Positions 31,407 to 39,252 of a stretch of DNA of 45,431 nt are shown here, in pieces. Source of the DNA: a virus; the IMG/VR virus record IMGVR_UViG_3300042549_008656, positions 1 to 45,431 of that record; one strand, given 5' to 3'. Every line of letters starts with the position of its first letter. The stretch's first letter is position 1. Position numbers and translations under genes: made by a program. The notes beneath the pieces are model-generated. The model ran no database searches, was not told the DNA's origin, and worked only from the letters and a program-made list of their open reading frames with translations.

Positions 31407-33275
31407 ATGGCAAATACAGACATATTTTCAAGACTAAAAAGATTATTTTCAACGGATGTAATTATCCGAAATGAAGGTGGAAACGACATTAAAGTAGTTG
31501 ATGTTAACTCTATTCAAAATAGTGGTCAATATCAAACCAACTCATTAAGTGATAAGTATAGCAGAATTTATTCTCAAAACGCTACCTCACTTTATGGTCA
31601 ACAGTTAAATGTTAACTACCAATACTTAAGAGCACAATTATACTCTGATTATGATGTAATGGATACTGACGCTATTATCGCTTCAGCATTAGATATTATC
31701 GCTGATGAATGTTCATTAAAGAATGAAATGGGTGAAGTATTACAAATTCGTAGTTCAGATGAAGATGTACAAAAAATATTATATAACTTATTCTATGATG
31801 TTTTAAACATAGAATTTAACATGTGGTCATGGGTTAGACAAATGTGTAAATATGGGGATTTTTTCTTAAAATTAGACATTTCAGAAAAATTTGGAGTATA
31901 TAATGTTATTCCTTACACTGCATATCACATCATGCGTCAAGAAAATTATGACAAAGAAAATCCACAAGCAATAAGATTCGTATTCAGCCCGGATGGTTAT
32001 GTTGGAGGTACAGGACAATTTACAGTTCCAAACCAACAATATAATAACGAAAATGCAATTACTTTTGATAACTTCGAAATGGCTCATTTTAGGTTATTAA
32101 CTGATGTTAACTATCTTCCTTATGGTCGTTCATATCTTGAACCAGCTCGTAAGTTATTTAAACAATATACATTAATGGAAGATGCTATGTTAATTCATAG
32201 AATCTCTCGCGCACCAGAAAAACGTGTATTTTACATCAATGTAGGAGCTATTGCCCCAAATGAAGTAGAAAACTTCATGAAAAAGACAATATCTACAATG
32301 AAGAAAACTCCATATATGGATCATCAAACTGGTGAATATAATTTAAAATATAACATGCAAAACATGTTAGAAGATTTTTATATCCCGGTTCGTGGTAATG
32401 ATACATCAACTAAAATTGATACTACTAAAGGCTTAGAATATGATGGTATTAAAGATGTTGAATATTTAAGAGATAAATTGTTTGCTGCCCTTAAAGTACC
32501 TAAAGCATTTATGGGTTATGAAAAAGATTTAACTGGTAAAGCAACATTAGCAGCTGAAGATATTCGTTTTGCTCGTACAATTGATAGAATTCAACGTATT
32601 ATATTATCTGAATTAAATAAGATAGCATTAGTACATTTATATACTCAAGGATTTACAGGCGAATCATTAACTAATTTTGAGATTTCATTAACAACTCCAT
32701 CAATTATTTACGATCAAGAACGTATTGCGTTAATGAAAGAAAAGGTTGATTTAGCTAAAAATATTATGGAAGCTCAATTGTTACCAACTGATTGGATTTA
32801 CCACAATGTATTCCACTTCAGTGAAGATCAATTTGATGAATATAGAGATTTAATATTACAAGATGCTAAACGTAAATTCAGATTAGGTCAAGTAACTGAA
32901 GAAGGTAATGATCCATTAGAAACAGGTAAATCTTATGGTACACCACATGATTTAGCTTCATTATATGGTAAAGGTAGAACAATGTCTGACCCGGGAAATG
33001 TACCAGCGGGATATGGAGATGATGCTACTTTAGGACGTCCTGAGAAAAAAGTATCAAATATTAATACACAAGATAATGTGTTTGGTAAAGATAGATTAGG
33101 TAGAGATTCAATGAAAAACGATGATCAACAAAAATACAATGGTAAAATCAATGAAAATGCTCAAATTACATACCTAAAAAATAAACAATTCTTAACTGGG
33201 TTAGATAAAAAATTAGTATTCCAAACTGATAAAGCTAAAGAATCACTACTTGATACTAATCAATTGCGAGATTAA
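31407..33275 (+). CDS. Portal vertex protein (gp20-like)
   Basis: The 622-aa protein carries the gp20-type pattern: YDVMDTDAIIASALDIIADE (residues about 80-99), FEMAHFRLLTDVNYLPYGRS, then LEPARKLFKQYTLMEDAMLI and HRISRAPEKRVFYINVG. A further segment is KVPKAFMGYEKDLTGKATLA, then AAEDIRFARTIDRIQRIILS. It forms the dodecameric DNA entry channel at one capsid vertex, binds terminase during packaging and the neck afterwards. Length is above T4 gp20 (524 aa), mostly in the C-terminal tail. It lies three bases after the HNH gene; the normal order terminase-portal is interrupted only by that insert. Confidence 0.95.
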   Translation: MANTDIFSRLKRLFSTDVIIRNEGGNDIKVVDVNSIQNSGQYQTNSLSDKYSRIYSQNATSLYGQQLNVNYQYLRAQLYSDYDVMDTDAIIASALDIIADECSLKNEMGEVLQIRSSDEDVQKILYNLFYDVLNIEFNMWSWVRQMCKYGDFFLKLDISEKFGVYNVIPYTAYHIMRQENYDKENPQAIRFVFSPDGYVGGTGQFTVPNQQYNNENAITFDNFEMAHFRLLTDVNYLPYGRSYLEPARKLFKQYTLMEDAMLIHRISRAPEKRVFYINVGAIAPNEVENFMKKTISTMKKTPYMDHQTGEYNLKYNMQNMLEDFYIPVRGNDTSTKIDTTKGLEYDGIKDVEYLRDKLFAALKVPKAFMGYEKDLTGKATLAAEDIRFARTIDRIQRIILSELNKIALVHLYTQGFTGESLTNFEISLTTPSIIYDQERIALMKEKVDLAKNIMEAQLLPTDWIYHNVFHFSEDQFDEYRDLILQDAKRKFRLGQVTEEGNDPLETGKSYGTPHDLASLYGKGRTMSDPGNVPAGYGDDATLGRPEKKVSNINTQDNVFGKDRLGRDSMKNDDQQKYNGKINENAQITYLKNKQFLTGLDKKLVFQTDKAKESLLDTNQLRD

Positions 33276-33285
33276 TATTTCCTTA

Positions 33286-33296
33286 TATATTTATAA
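33286..33296 (+). promoter_or_regulatory. TATATTTATAA motif
   Basis: A perfect copy in the 38-base gap after the portal gene, ending 17 bases before the ATG at 33314, with the A-rich leader typical of this phage. Confidence 0.5.
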
Positions 33297-33313
33297 CAAA
33301 ATAACTATTTTAA

Positions 33314-34174
33314 ATGCTAATAAAACATTCTAAGTACAAAAACACGGGCATTTTATTCGAATTGTTAGTTAGACAGATTACAGCAGATACATTATCTGGT
33401 AAAAATTCTGAGGCAACTAACATACTAAAGAAACACTTTAGTAAAACAGAATTAGGCCGTGAATACAAATTATATGATAGCTTACTTAAGCGCACCAATT
33501 TGTCAGAAGGTAAAGCAGAACTTATAATTAATACAGTACTAGAAAGTGCTAAACAATTAAATCGTACGTCGCTTAAAAAACAAAAGTATAATTTAATTAA
33601 TGAGATTAAAAAACATTATAATTTAGAAGAATTCTTTAAAATTAAACTTCCAAATTACAAATCTCAGGCTGCAATTTACACGTTAATTGAGTCATATAGC
33701 GATAGTAAAAACGCATCTCACGAACAAACAATAACTAATAAATTAGTATTATTAGAACATTTATCTGCAGCTACTAAATCTGCTAAACCAACGGATACAT
33801 TCATGAATGAATTTGCTAAGGAAGATAAAGATACTCGTATTTTAGCTTATAAAATTTTATTAGAAAGATTTAACGATAAGTATGCTGATTTCAATGCTAA
33901 TAAAAAATCTATTCTTAAAGAATACATTAACAATGTAGATAACACTAGTAAATTAAAAGAATTTTACAATAGTAAAATTAACGAAATTAAAAGTGAACTT
34001 GTTACATTAAATAAAACAACTAAAAATAAAGTTACTAAAATTAAAATTAACGAGGTAGCAACAACATTATTAGTTGAATTAGGTAAAAATGATAAAGTAA
34101 CTAACGATCAAATAGTAAATTTACTTCAATACTGTGATTTACTAGAAGAACTACATTTAACTAATGGAAGATAA
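33314..34174 (+). CDS. Conserved head-cluster protein of unknown function
   Basis: The 286-aa protein starts MLIKHSKYKNTGILFELLVR and continues QITADTLSGKNSEATNILKK. It is helical and Lys/Leu/Asn rich throughout, with a middle stretch KLPNYKSQAAIYTLIESYSD. I recognise the start (KYKNTG(I/L)LFELL.RQIT.D.L.G) as a protein conserved in T4-like phages between portal and protease, of unknown function. A head-assembly role is inferred from position. Its end overlaps the next gene by 11 bases. Confidence 0.65.
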   Translation: MLIKHSKYKNTGILFELLVRQITADTLSGKNSEATNILKKHFSKTELGREYKLYDSLLKRTNLSEGKAELIINTVLESAKQLNRTSLKKQKYNLINEIKKHYNLEEFFKIKLPNYKSQAAIYTLIESYSDSKNASHEQTITNKLVLLEHLSAATKSAKPTDTFMNEFAKEDKDTRILAYKILLERFNDKYADFNANKKSILKEYINNVDNTSKLKEFYNSKINEIKSELVTLNKTTKNKVTKIKINEVATTLLVELGKNDKVTNDQIVNLLQYCDLLEELHLTNGR

Positions 34175-34967
34175 AGAAATAACTGGATTTGATACTACCC
34201 AACCTGAAACCGACCCGGAAACTGGTAGGATTTCTTGGGATGTTAAATACAAAGCTGACTATGCATTAGTATACAAAAGATTTAAGGAACTTAATAAAGC
34301 TCTTAAGGATTTTGTAACGTACGAAGAAGTTAGAAAAGATCCTAAATTAATGGAAGTAGGTAGATGGTTTAATACTTTATACAATACATTCAGAACTCAC
34401 ATTAGAAGAGAATATCCAAACCAATACAAACAACTTCAGACAATAGATGAAAATGTAGTTAGAGATCTTGTACGTAAAGCATTGGAAGAAGAAAGTTCTA
34501 CTGGTGCGGGTGCAGGTGCTGGTTCATTTTCACCTGGTGAAGGTGCTAATTATGCTACCAAATATGCATTCAATCCAAACAAAAAAGCTAAAGGTGCTAA
34601 AAACATTTATTACTACAAATTAGGTTGGAAACCAGTTGACGCTGAAAAATTACATAAACAAGCTAAAGGATTAGAACATAAAGATTTATGGACTAAAAAA
34701 CTAGAAGAAAATGAAGAATCTTCACAAGCATATGTTGATTCATTAAATTTATCAGACCCAGCTTTAAAACAATTTGTAGATACTAGAATAACAGATTTTG
34801 ATAAAATAGAAGATAAGATAAACACTTTACTTCCGTTACTAAAAAAAGCTAAAACAGAAACTATGGAGTACTATAAAATGTCTCCTGATTTTAAAATTAA
34901 ATATGGCACGGATTTAGCAGTAGATTATTTAAACGACTTAATAACATTATTTAAAGACAAAAAATAA
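34164..34967 (+). CDS. Head-cluster protein with MCP-like Gly/Ala cleavage-site motif
   Basis: The 267-aa protein has a helical N-terminal domain (FKELNKALKDFVTYEEVRKD; RREYPNQYKQLQTIDENVV). A linker EEESSTGAGAGAGSFSPGEG (about 108-127) follows, then ANYATKYAF and a C-terminal helical domain. The linker closely resembles the MCP segment SATGAGSSAGSFTVG that follows the predicted MCP cleavage site, so the same protease may act on both. The role is unknown; the location between portal and protease suggests a prohead component. Confidence 0.62.
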   Translation: MEDKEITGFDTTQPETDPETGRISWDVKYKADYALVYKRFKELNKALKDFVTYEEVRKDPKLMEVGRWFNTLYNTFRTHIRREYPNQYKQLQTIDENVVRDLVRKALEEESSTGAGAGAGSFSPGEGANYATKYAFNPNKKAKGAKNIYYYKLGWKPVDAEKLHKQAKGLEHKDLWTKKLEENEESSQAYVDSLNLSDPALKQFVDTRITDFDKIEDKINTLLPLLKKAKTETMEYYKMSPDFKIKYGTDLAVDYLNDLITLFKDKK

Positions 34968-34968
34968 A

Positions 34969-36276
34969 ATGGCAACATTACAAGAACACTACAACCAAAT
35001 TAACGAAGGTAAAGGAAACAAGGCTCAGTTTTTAAAACAAGCTAGAGCATTATTCCCTCAACACTTTAATCAATATTCTGATTTCAATACCGTTACAAAC
35101 GTATTAAAATCTAAACAAATCATCAGTGAATCAAAGACTAATGTTGTCACTAAAGGATTTGATATCTACAATTGGAAAAAAATATTAGCTGAAGAAGTTA
35201 AAGCAGAGGAAAAAACAACATCTAAAGGTGTTATTGATATTCAAAAACATGCTTATGATAATGTAGACATGAAAAACGCTGATAATATTAACTTTAATGA
35301 AATCATGAAAGGATTTTATGCTGAGTTAAAAGATCCAAAAAACCACGACAAAACAGGTGATGAAATTAAAGCTATGGTTGTTAAAAACTTAGCTAAAGAT
35401 TGTTTACACTATACTAAAGATGGTATGTTTGGTGAAAAAGGATTAGGATTTACTACTGAAGCACCAGGTTTAGGTACTCCAAAAGAACCTAAAGGTAAAT
35501 TTAAATCATCAGGATATGGTGATTTGGATACTGAAGTAAAAATCAAAGAACCAAAATCAAACACTCAAGACTCATTAGGTGATAAAGAAGCTAAAACCTC
35601 AGATCCTAAAAAAGTTAAAGAAATGCCTACAACTCCTCAAAATTCAGCTGGTGTTAAAAAAATGAAAACACCTGGTACTGAAAAAACAATGAAGTTACAA
35701 GAAGGTGTAGTTAATGAAAACGAAGCAGTTTACGATCAAATAGCTGATTTAGAACATGACTTAATGTTAGCTAAAAACGACGAACATAAAGCTGAAATTG
35801 AAGCAAAAATTAAATCATTAGAAGCAGAATTATTAAAAGAATCTAAATTAATTTCTTTGGTTAGAACAATGATTAGAGAATCATTAAACGAAGGTGCTAA
35901 TGATTGGAATACATTATTTGATTGGTTAAAACAATTTTCAACTGATAAAGGAGAATTTTTATCAAAAAACAACATATCCTCAGGAGTATTTTTAGAAAAA
36001 AAATTAACATCTGGAGAAGTAAAAGTTGAAGATTTAGATAAAATAGCTAAAAAAGACGGTACGGTTTTCTCTAAATTACCAGTATACAACAGAAATATAA
36101 CTGAAAATGAAACTGATTTAGATGCTAGATTAAAAAAATATGTAGAAAACGAAGTACCTACAGGTAACTGGAAATCTATCAAAAATTATTATAGAGAAAT
36201 GACCCAAGATAAACCAGACCCTAAAAGAAGATATTTTGAATTAGTTGATGGAATTTTAAAAAAACACGGATATTAA
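34969..36276 (+). CDS. Prohead core-like protein with gp21-type cleavage site
   Basis: The 435-aa protein starts MATLQEHYNQINEGKGNKAQ, a tag-like helix with I-N-E13|G14. Residues about 80-165 form a domain (NADNINFNEIMKGFYAELKD, LHYTKDGMFGEKGLGFTTE), followed by a low-complexity Lys/Pro/Thr linker (165-245), a coiled coil (257-290) and RTMIRESLNEGANDWNTLFD. Its S-L-N-E308|G309 is a strong gp21-type site. After that comes a small C-terminal domain ending KRRYFELVDGILKKHGY. Two predicted sites around a linker suggest processing in the prohead. The gene is next to the protease. Confidence 0.6.
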   Translation: MATLQEHYNQINEGKGNKAQFLKQARALFPQHFNQYSDFNTVTNVLKSKQIISESKTNVVTKGFDIYNWKKILAEEVKAEEKTTSKGVIDIQKHAYDNVDMKNADNINFNEIMKGFYAELKDPKNHDKTGDEIKAMVVKNLAKDCLHYTKDGMFGEKGLGFTTEAPGLGTPKEPKGKFKSSGYGDLDTEVKIKEPKSNTQDSLGDKEAKTSDPKKVKEMPTTPQNSAGVKKMKTPGTEKTMKLQEGVVNENEAVYDQIADLEHDLMLAKNDEHKAEIEAKIKSLEAELLKESKLISLVRTMIRESLNEGANDWNTLFDWLKQFSTDKGEFLSKNNISSGVFLEKKLTSGEVKVEDLDKIAKKDGTVFSKLPVYNRNITENETDLDARLKKYVENEVPTGNWKSIKNYYREMTQDKPDPKRRYFELVDGILKKHGY

Positions 36277-36277
36277 T

Positions 36278-36880
36278 ATGAAACCATTACTTATAGAAGT
36301 TACTCCATTTGCTATATCACCACAGTCTCTTAACGAGTCTCGTGATAGAGTATCTGGTAACCCATTAGTTGAAGGTATATTAGCTACGTGTGAAGTGAAA
36401 AACGGAAACGGTAGATACTATCCAAAAGAATTATGGGATCGCGAAATTGATAAATACAACGTTTTGGTTAGAGAAAATAGAGCATTAGGTGAATTAGATC
36501 ATCCAGACTCTCAAATCATTAACTTAAAAAACGTATCTCACAACATCAAGAAAATTTGGTGGAACGGAGATAAAGTAATAGGTAAAATAGAAATATTACC
36601 AACACCATCAGGAAACATCTTAAAAGCACTTATTATGAGTGGTATTAGCGTAGGTGTATCATCTCGTGGAATGGGTAGTTTAAAACAAGTAGGTGAAGTA
36701 TTAGAAGTACAAGATGACTTTGAATTATTATGTTGGGATTTTGTTTCAACACCATCTAACCCAGGTTCATATATGACTCCATTAAACGAAAGTAAAATAA
36801 CAACATTAAATCCATATAATAAAGTAGATTCTATTGTAACAGAAATACTTTGTTCGAATGGCGCTTGTCCAATATTTTAA
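36278..36880 (+). CDS. Prohead core protease (gp21-like)
   Basis: The 200-aa protein is a T4 gp21-type serine protease. It shows GELDHPDSQI with catalytic His75 and SGISVGVSSRGMGS with a Ser at 128/129, plus a beta-strand core (KIWWNGDKVIGKIEILPTPS). Near both ends are (L)-N-E sites: S-L-N-E20|S and P-L-N-E171|S. These match self-processing at both ends, as in T4. In T4 it cuts scaffold, capsid protein and tagged internal proteins after (L/I)-x-E; the many such sites in this window suggest a large substrate set. It begins two bases after the upstream gene. Confidence 0.93.
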   Translation: MKPLLIEVTPFAISPQSLNESRDRVSGNPLVEGILATCEVKNGNGRYYPKELWDREIDKYNVLVRENRALGELDHPDSQIINLKNVSHNIKKIWWNGDKVIGKIEILPTPSGNILKALIMSGISVGVSSRGMGSLKQVGEVLEVQDDFELLCWDFVSTPSNPGSYMTPLNESKITTLNPYNKVDSIVTEILCSNGACPIF

Positions 36881-36891
36881 TATATTTATAA
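36881..36891 (+). promoter_or_regulatory. TATATTTATAA motif
   Basis: A perfect copy directly after the protease stop codon, ending 13 bases before the ATG at 36905. Confidence 0.5.
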
Positions 36892-36904
36892 ACAAAACAT
36901 AAAA

Positions 36905-38017
36905 ATGAAAAAATTAATAAACGAACAATTTAAAAGAATGCAGTTATTAGCTGGATTAATTACTGAATCACAGTTAAACGAAGCAGCAACTGCTGAAGAT
37001 ACTATAGATAAAGCTGCCTCAAATTTAGCTATAAAAAAGTTAAATGATATGGGTGTTAAAATAGATAATATGAAAGGAGCAGAATTAATGAAAAAATTAG
37101 ATAGTTCTCGTTATTCTGAGATGTTCCAAATTATGGCATCATATTTTCAAGATCAGGATGCTTTAGAAAAAGTAAAAGCTTCAATGGTATCTGATGGATA
37201 CCCAGTAGGAGGTAATGTTGCTGGATCCCAACCAACAAATGAATTATTTGGAATGGGGAAATCAAAAAGCCAATTCACTCCGGGACAAAAAGTTACTTAT
37301 ACTGCAAGTAATGGGAGTACTGCTTATAATAAAGATTATATGGTAGGTAAAGTATTTCCTAATGGAGAAATAGGTCTTTATGAACCAAATGATGAATTAA
37401 AAAAGATGGGAATAACTGCAAAATCTACAGAATTAAAATTAGCTGAATCAACCGATATCGAAAAATCAGTAAACGAAGCATTAAGAAAATTTCGTAGAAT
37501 GTTAAGTGAAAATCCTGTAAAGATGAGTATGCAGGAATTTATGCCTAAAATAGATGAAATAACTAAAAAAATGAACATCCATCTAATACCTCAAGTATTA
37601 GAATATAATGATTTTATTTCTAAAATGAAAAGTATAAAGGGAGATTTTAGTAAGGCAGGAGTAGCAGGTGATAAAACAGCAGTGATAGCAGCTACAGGCC
37701 CTAACGGCCAAGCTGATAGCTTGTGTTGTTTTAGTCTATCTGACGATCCAACCAATCCTAAAGATTCATTTAAGTTAATTGACAATTTTTACGAGGTAGT
37801 TAAAAAAGAATTTCCTACCACTACATTTAAACAATATGGTTCAACACCTTATGATGTAACCGGTGAATTTGCAAAGCTACATGGTGAGAAAGTCGTGGTT
37901 GGAATGGCTGTGATTACAAATTTTGTAAAACCTGCAGCAGCAGCCCCAACATCTGAATCAACTAATATTGAAAAATCAGTAAATGAAGCATTAAGAAAAT
38001 ATCGTAATAAAAAATAA
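36905..38017 (+). CDS. Head-cluster protein with MQLLAGLITE tag and duplicated helix
   Basis: The 370-aa protein begins MKKLINEQFKRMQLLAGLIT, then ESQLNEAA, giving I-N-E, I-T-E|S and L-N-E|A sites within 27 residues. A helical N-terminal domain (about 35-100) and a beta-rich segment (FTPGQKVTYTASNGSTAYNK) follow. The helix EKSVNEALRKFRR (about 183-196) is repeated at the end as EKSVNEALRKYRN. Between the copies lies a separate globular domain of about 150 residues (LCCFSLSDDPTNP, TTFKQYGSTPYDVTGEFAKL). It follows the protease and precedes the scaffold, so it is probably a substrate or core protein. Confidence 0.6.
   Translation: MKKLINEQFKRMQLLAGLITESQLNEAATAEDTIDKAASNLAIKKLNDMGVKIDNMKGAELMKKLDSSRYSEMFQIMASYFQDQDALEKVKASMVSDGYPVGGNVAGSQPTNELFGMGKSKSQFTPGQKVTYTASNGSTAYNKDYMVGKVFPNGEIGLYEPNDELKKMGITAKSTELKLAESTDIEKSVNEALRKFRRMLSENPVKMSMQEFMPKIDEITKKMNIHLIPQVLEYNDFISKMKSIKGDFSKAGVAGDKTAVIAATGPNGQADSLCCFSLSDDPTNPKDSFKLIDNFYEVVKKEFPTTTFKQYGSTPYDVTGEFAKLHGEKVVVGMAVITNFVKPAAAAPTSESTNIEKSVNEALRKYRNKK
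37444..37496 (+). repeat. Direct repeat, first copy (partner 37954-38006)
   Basis: A 53-base segment coding ESTDIEKSVNEALRKFR recurs 510 bases (170 codons, in frame) downstream with 5 differences. It brackets a domain-sized insert within the same gene. Confidence 0.85.
37954..38006 (+). repeat. Direct repeat, second copy (partner 37444-37496)
   Basis: The second copy codes ESTNIEKSVNEALRKYR and ends the gene. Most of the differences from the first copy are synonymous or conservative, which points to purifying selection on both copies since duplication. Confidence 0.85.
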
Positions 38018-38032
38018 CCCCCCTCTATATAA

Positions 38033-38042
38033 TATATTTAGG
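38033..38042 (+). promoter_or_regulatory. Degenerate TATATTTAGG motif
   Basis: A partial copy after the stop of the 36905 gene but upstream of a terminator, so it would not drive the next gene. It may be decayed. Confidence 0.25.
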
Positions 38043-38044
38043 CC

Positions 38045-38081
38045 AAAGCGTTCCCTTAAAAAAGGAGCGCTTTTACTTTTT
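38045..38081 (+). terminator. Intrinsic terminator before scaffold-capsid operon
   Basis: AAAGCGTTCCCTT pairs imperfectly with AAAAAAGGAGCGCTTTT, with a strong GCGCTTTT/AAAGCG base, and is followed by ACTTTTTCTG. It separates the protease cluster from the scaffold-capsid unit. Confidence 0.65.
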
Positions 38082-38221
38082 CTGCGTTTTTGATATATTC
38101 GCATATATGTATATTAGATAATGTGCCCAATTCTATGAGGCGCTGAATTTATAAAACTTATTACGCTTCGAAGATCCCTTCACATTAAGCGTATTTCCAA
38201 CAAAAACAAATTAAGGAAAAA
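38082..38221 (+). promoter_or_regulatory. Promoter-like region and structured leader of the scaffold-capsid unit
   Basis: This 140-base stretch has no gene. TATATTCG at 38094-38101 resembles the Bacteroidetes -7 box TAnnTTTG and is followed by AT-rich repeats. TACGCTT (38162-38168) and AAGCGTA (38187-38193) form an inverted repeat around the palindrome CTTCGAAG (38166-38173). The leader ends ACAAATTAAGGAAAAAATG. It differs from the short leaders elsewhere, which fits special control of very abundant head proteins. Confidence 0.45.
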
Positions 38222-39220
38222 ATGGCAACAAACAGAGACTTGCTTGCAGAAGCAATCGCAGATGCTAAGACTGTTAAAGCAACAGCAATCGCAAATGCAA
38301 AAGCTGCTTTAGAAGAAGCGTTTACTCCACATTTAACTCAGATGTTATCTGCTAAACTTCAGGAAATGGAAGTTGAAGAAGACTATGATACAGATATGGA
38401 TGATGCAGAAGCAGATGTAAACTCAATGGATGAAGTTACTTTAGACGAACTTTTAGCTGAATTAAACTCAGATGATGAGAAAATGAATGAAGCAAAAGGT
38501 GAAGAAAAAGAAGAAGAAGAATCTGAAGAAATGTCTATCGAAGATATGGATGAAGATGATTTAAAATCATTTATTGAAGATGTTATTAAAGACATGGTAA
38601 GCGCAGGGGAACTTGAGGCTGGACATGAAGGAATGGAAAACGAAGAAGGCGCTGAAGAACATGAAGCTGGAGAATCTGAAGCTGAAGAAGCTGAAGAACA
38701 ACCAGAAGAAGGTGAAGAAGAAGAAATCGACGTTGACGCATTGTTAGAAGAAGAGGAAATGGAAGAAGAAGTTACTTTAGACGAACTTTTAGCTGAGCTA
38801 GAAGGAATGGAAGAAGAAGAAACTGAATCTTTAGAAGAAAAAGTTGAAGACGAAGAAATGAAAAAAGAATTAGAAGAAGCTATGGCTACAATTGCAATTC
38901 TTAAAAAAGATCTTAACGAAATCAATTTATTAAACGCCAAATTACTTTACACTAACAAAATTTTCCGTAACAAATCTTTAACTGAATCACAAAAAGTTAA
39001 AGTATTAACTGCTTTTGATAAAGCAACAACTAAAAAAGAAGTTGAATTAGTTTATGAAACTTTAAGTGAAGGATTAAAAGTATCTACTATTAGTACTAAA
39101 TCACCAATTAAAGAATCATTAAGTTCAGCATCAAGAATTTTAGGTAGTAAAGTATCAAAACCAATTATCGAAAACGATGCTTTCGCACGTATGCGTGAGT
39201 TAGCAGGATTAAAAAAGTAA
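38222..39220 (+). CDS. Prohead scaffolding protein (gp22-like)
   Basis: The 332-aa protein is strongly acidic in residues about 50-215, with repeats of VTLDELLAEL (twice) and Glu runs, and has an Ala/Lys-rich helical N-terminus (AIADAKTVKATAIANAKAAL). The helical C-terminal part ends in NDAFARMRELAGLKK, a relative of the F-x-x-M-Q-K-L-A-G motif of the other head proteins. Acidity, coiled-coil character and its place directly before gp23 match the T4 scaffold gp22, which builds the prohead core and is destroyed by gp21. Identity is by context and composition; gp22 proteins diverge quickly. Confidence 0.82.
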   Translation: MATNRDLLAEAIADAKTVKATAIANAKAALEEAFTPHLTQMLSAKLQEMEVEEDYDTDMDDAEADVNSMDEVTLDELLAELNSDDEKMNEAKGEEKEEEESEEMSIEDMDEDDLKSFIEDVIKDMVSAGELEAGHEGMENEEGAEEHEAGESEAEEAEEQPEEGEEEEIDVDALLEEEEMEEEVTLDELLAELEGMEEEETESLEEKVEDEEMKKELEEAMATIAILKKDLNEINLLNAKLLYTNKIFRNKSLTESQKVKVLTAFDKATTKKEVELVYETLSEGLKVSTISTKSPIKESLSSASRILGSKVSKPIIENDAFARMRELAGLKK

Positions 39221-39252
39221 AAACAATTTAAAAACAATTAAAAACAAAAAAC

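Noticed and set aside
35736-36182. Minus-strand frame of 148 codons inside the core-like gene
   Set aside because: It lies wholly inside a well-supported + strand gene and has no recognisable motif or leader; all genes here are on the + strand.
38383-38940. Minus-strand open frame of 185 codons, very Ser-rich
   Set aside because: It is the antisense of the Glu/Asp-rich scaffold gene (GAA/GAT read as TTC/ATC); the serine runs are an artefact of the acidic codons.
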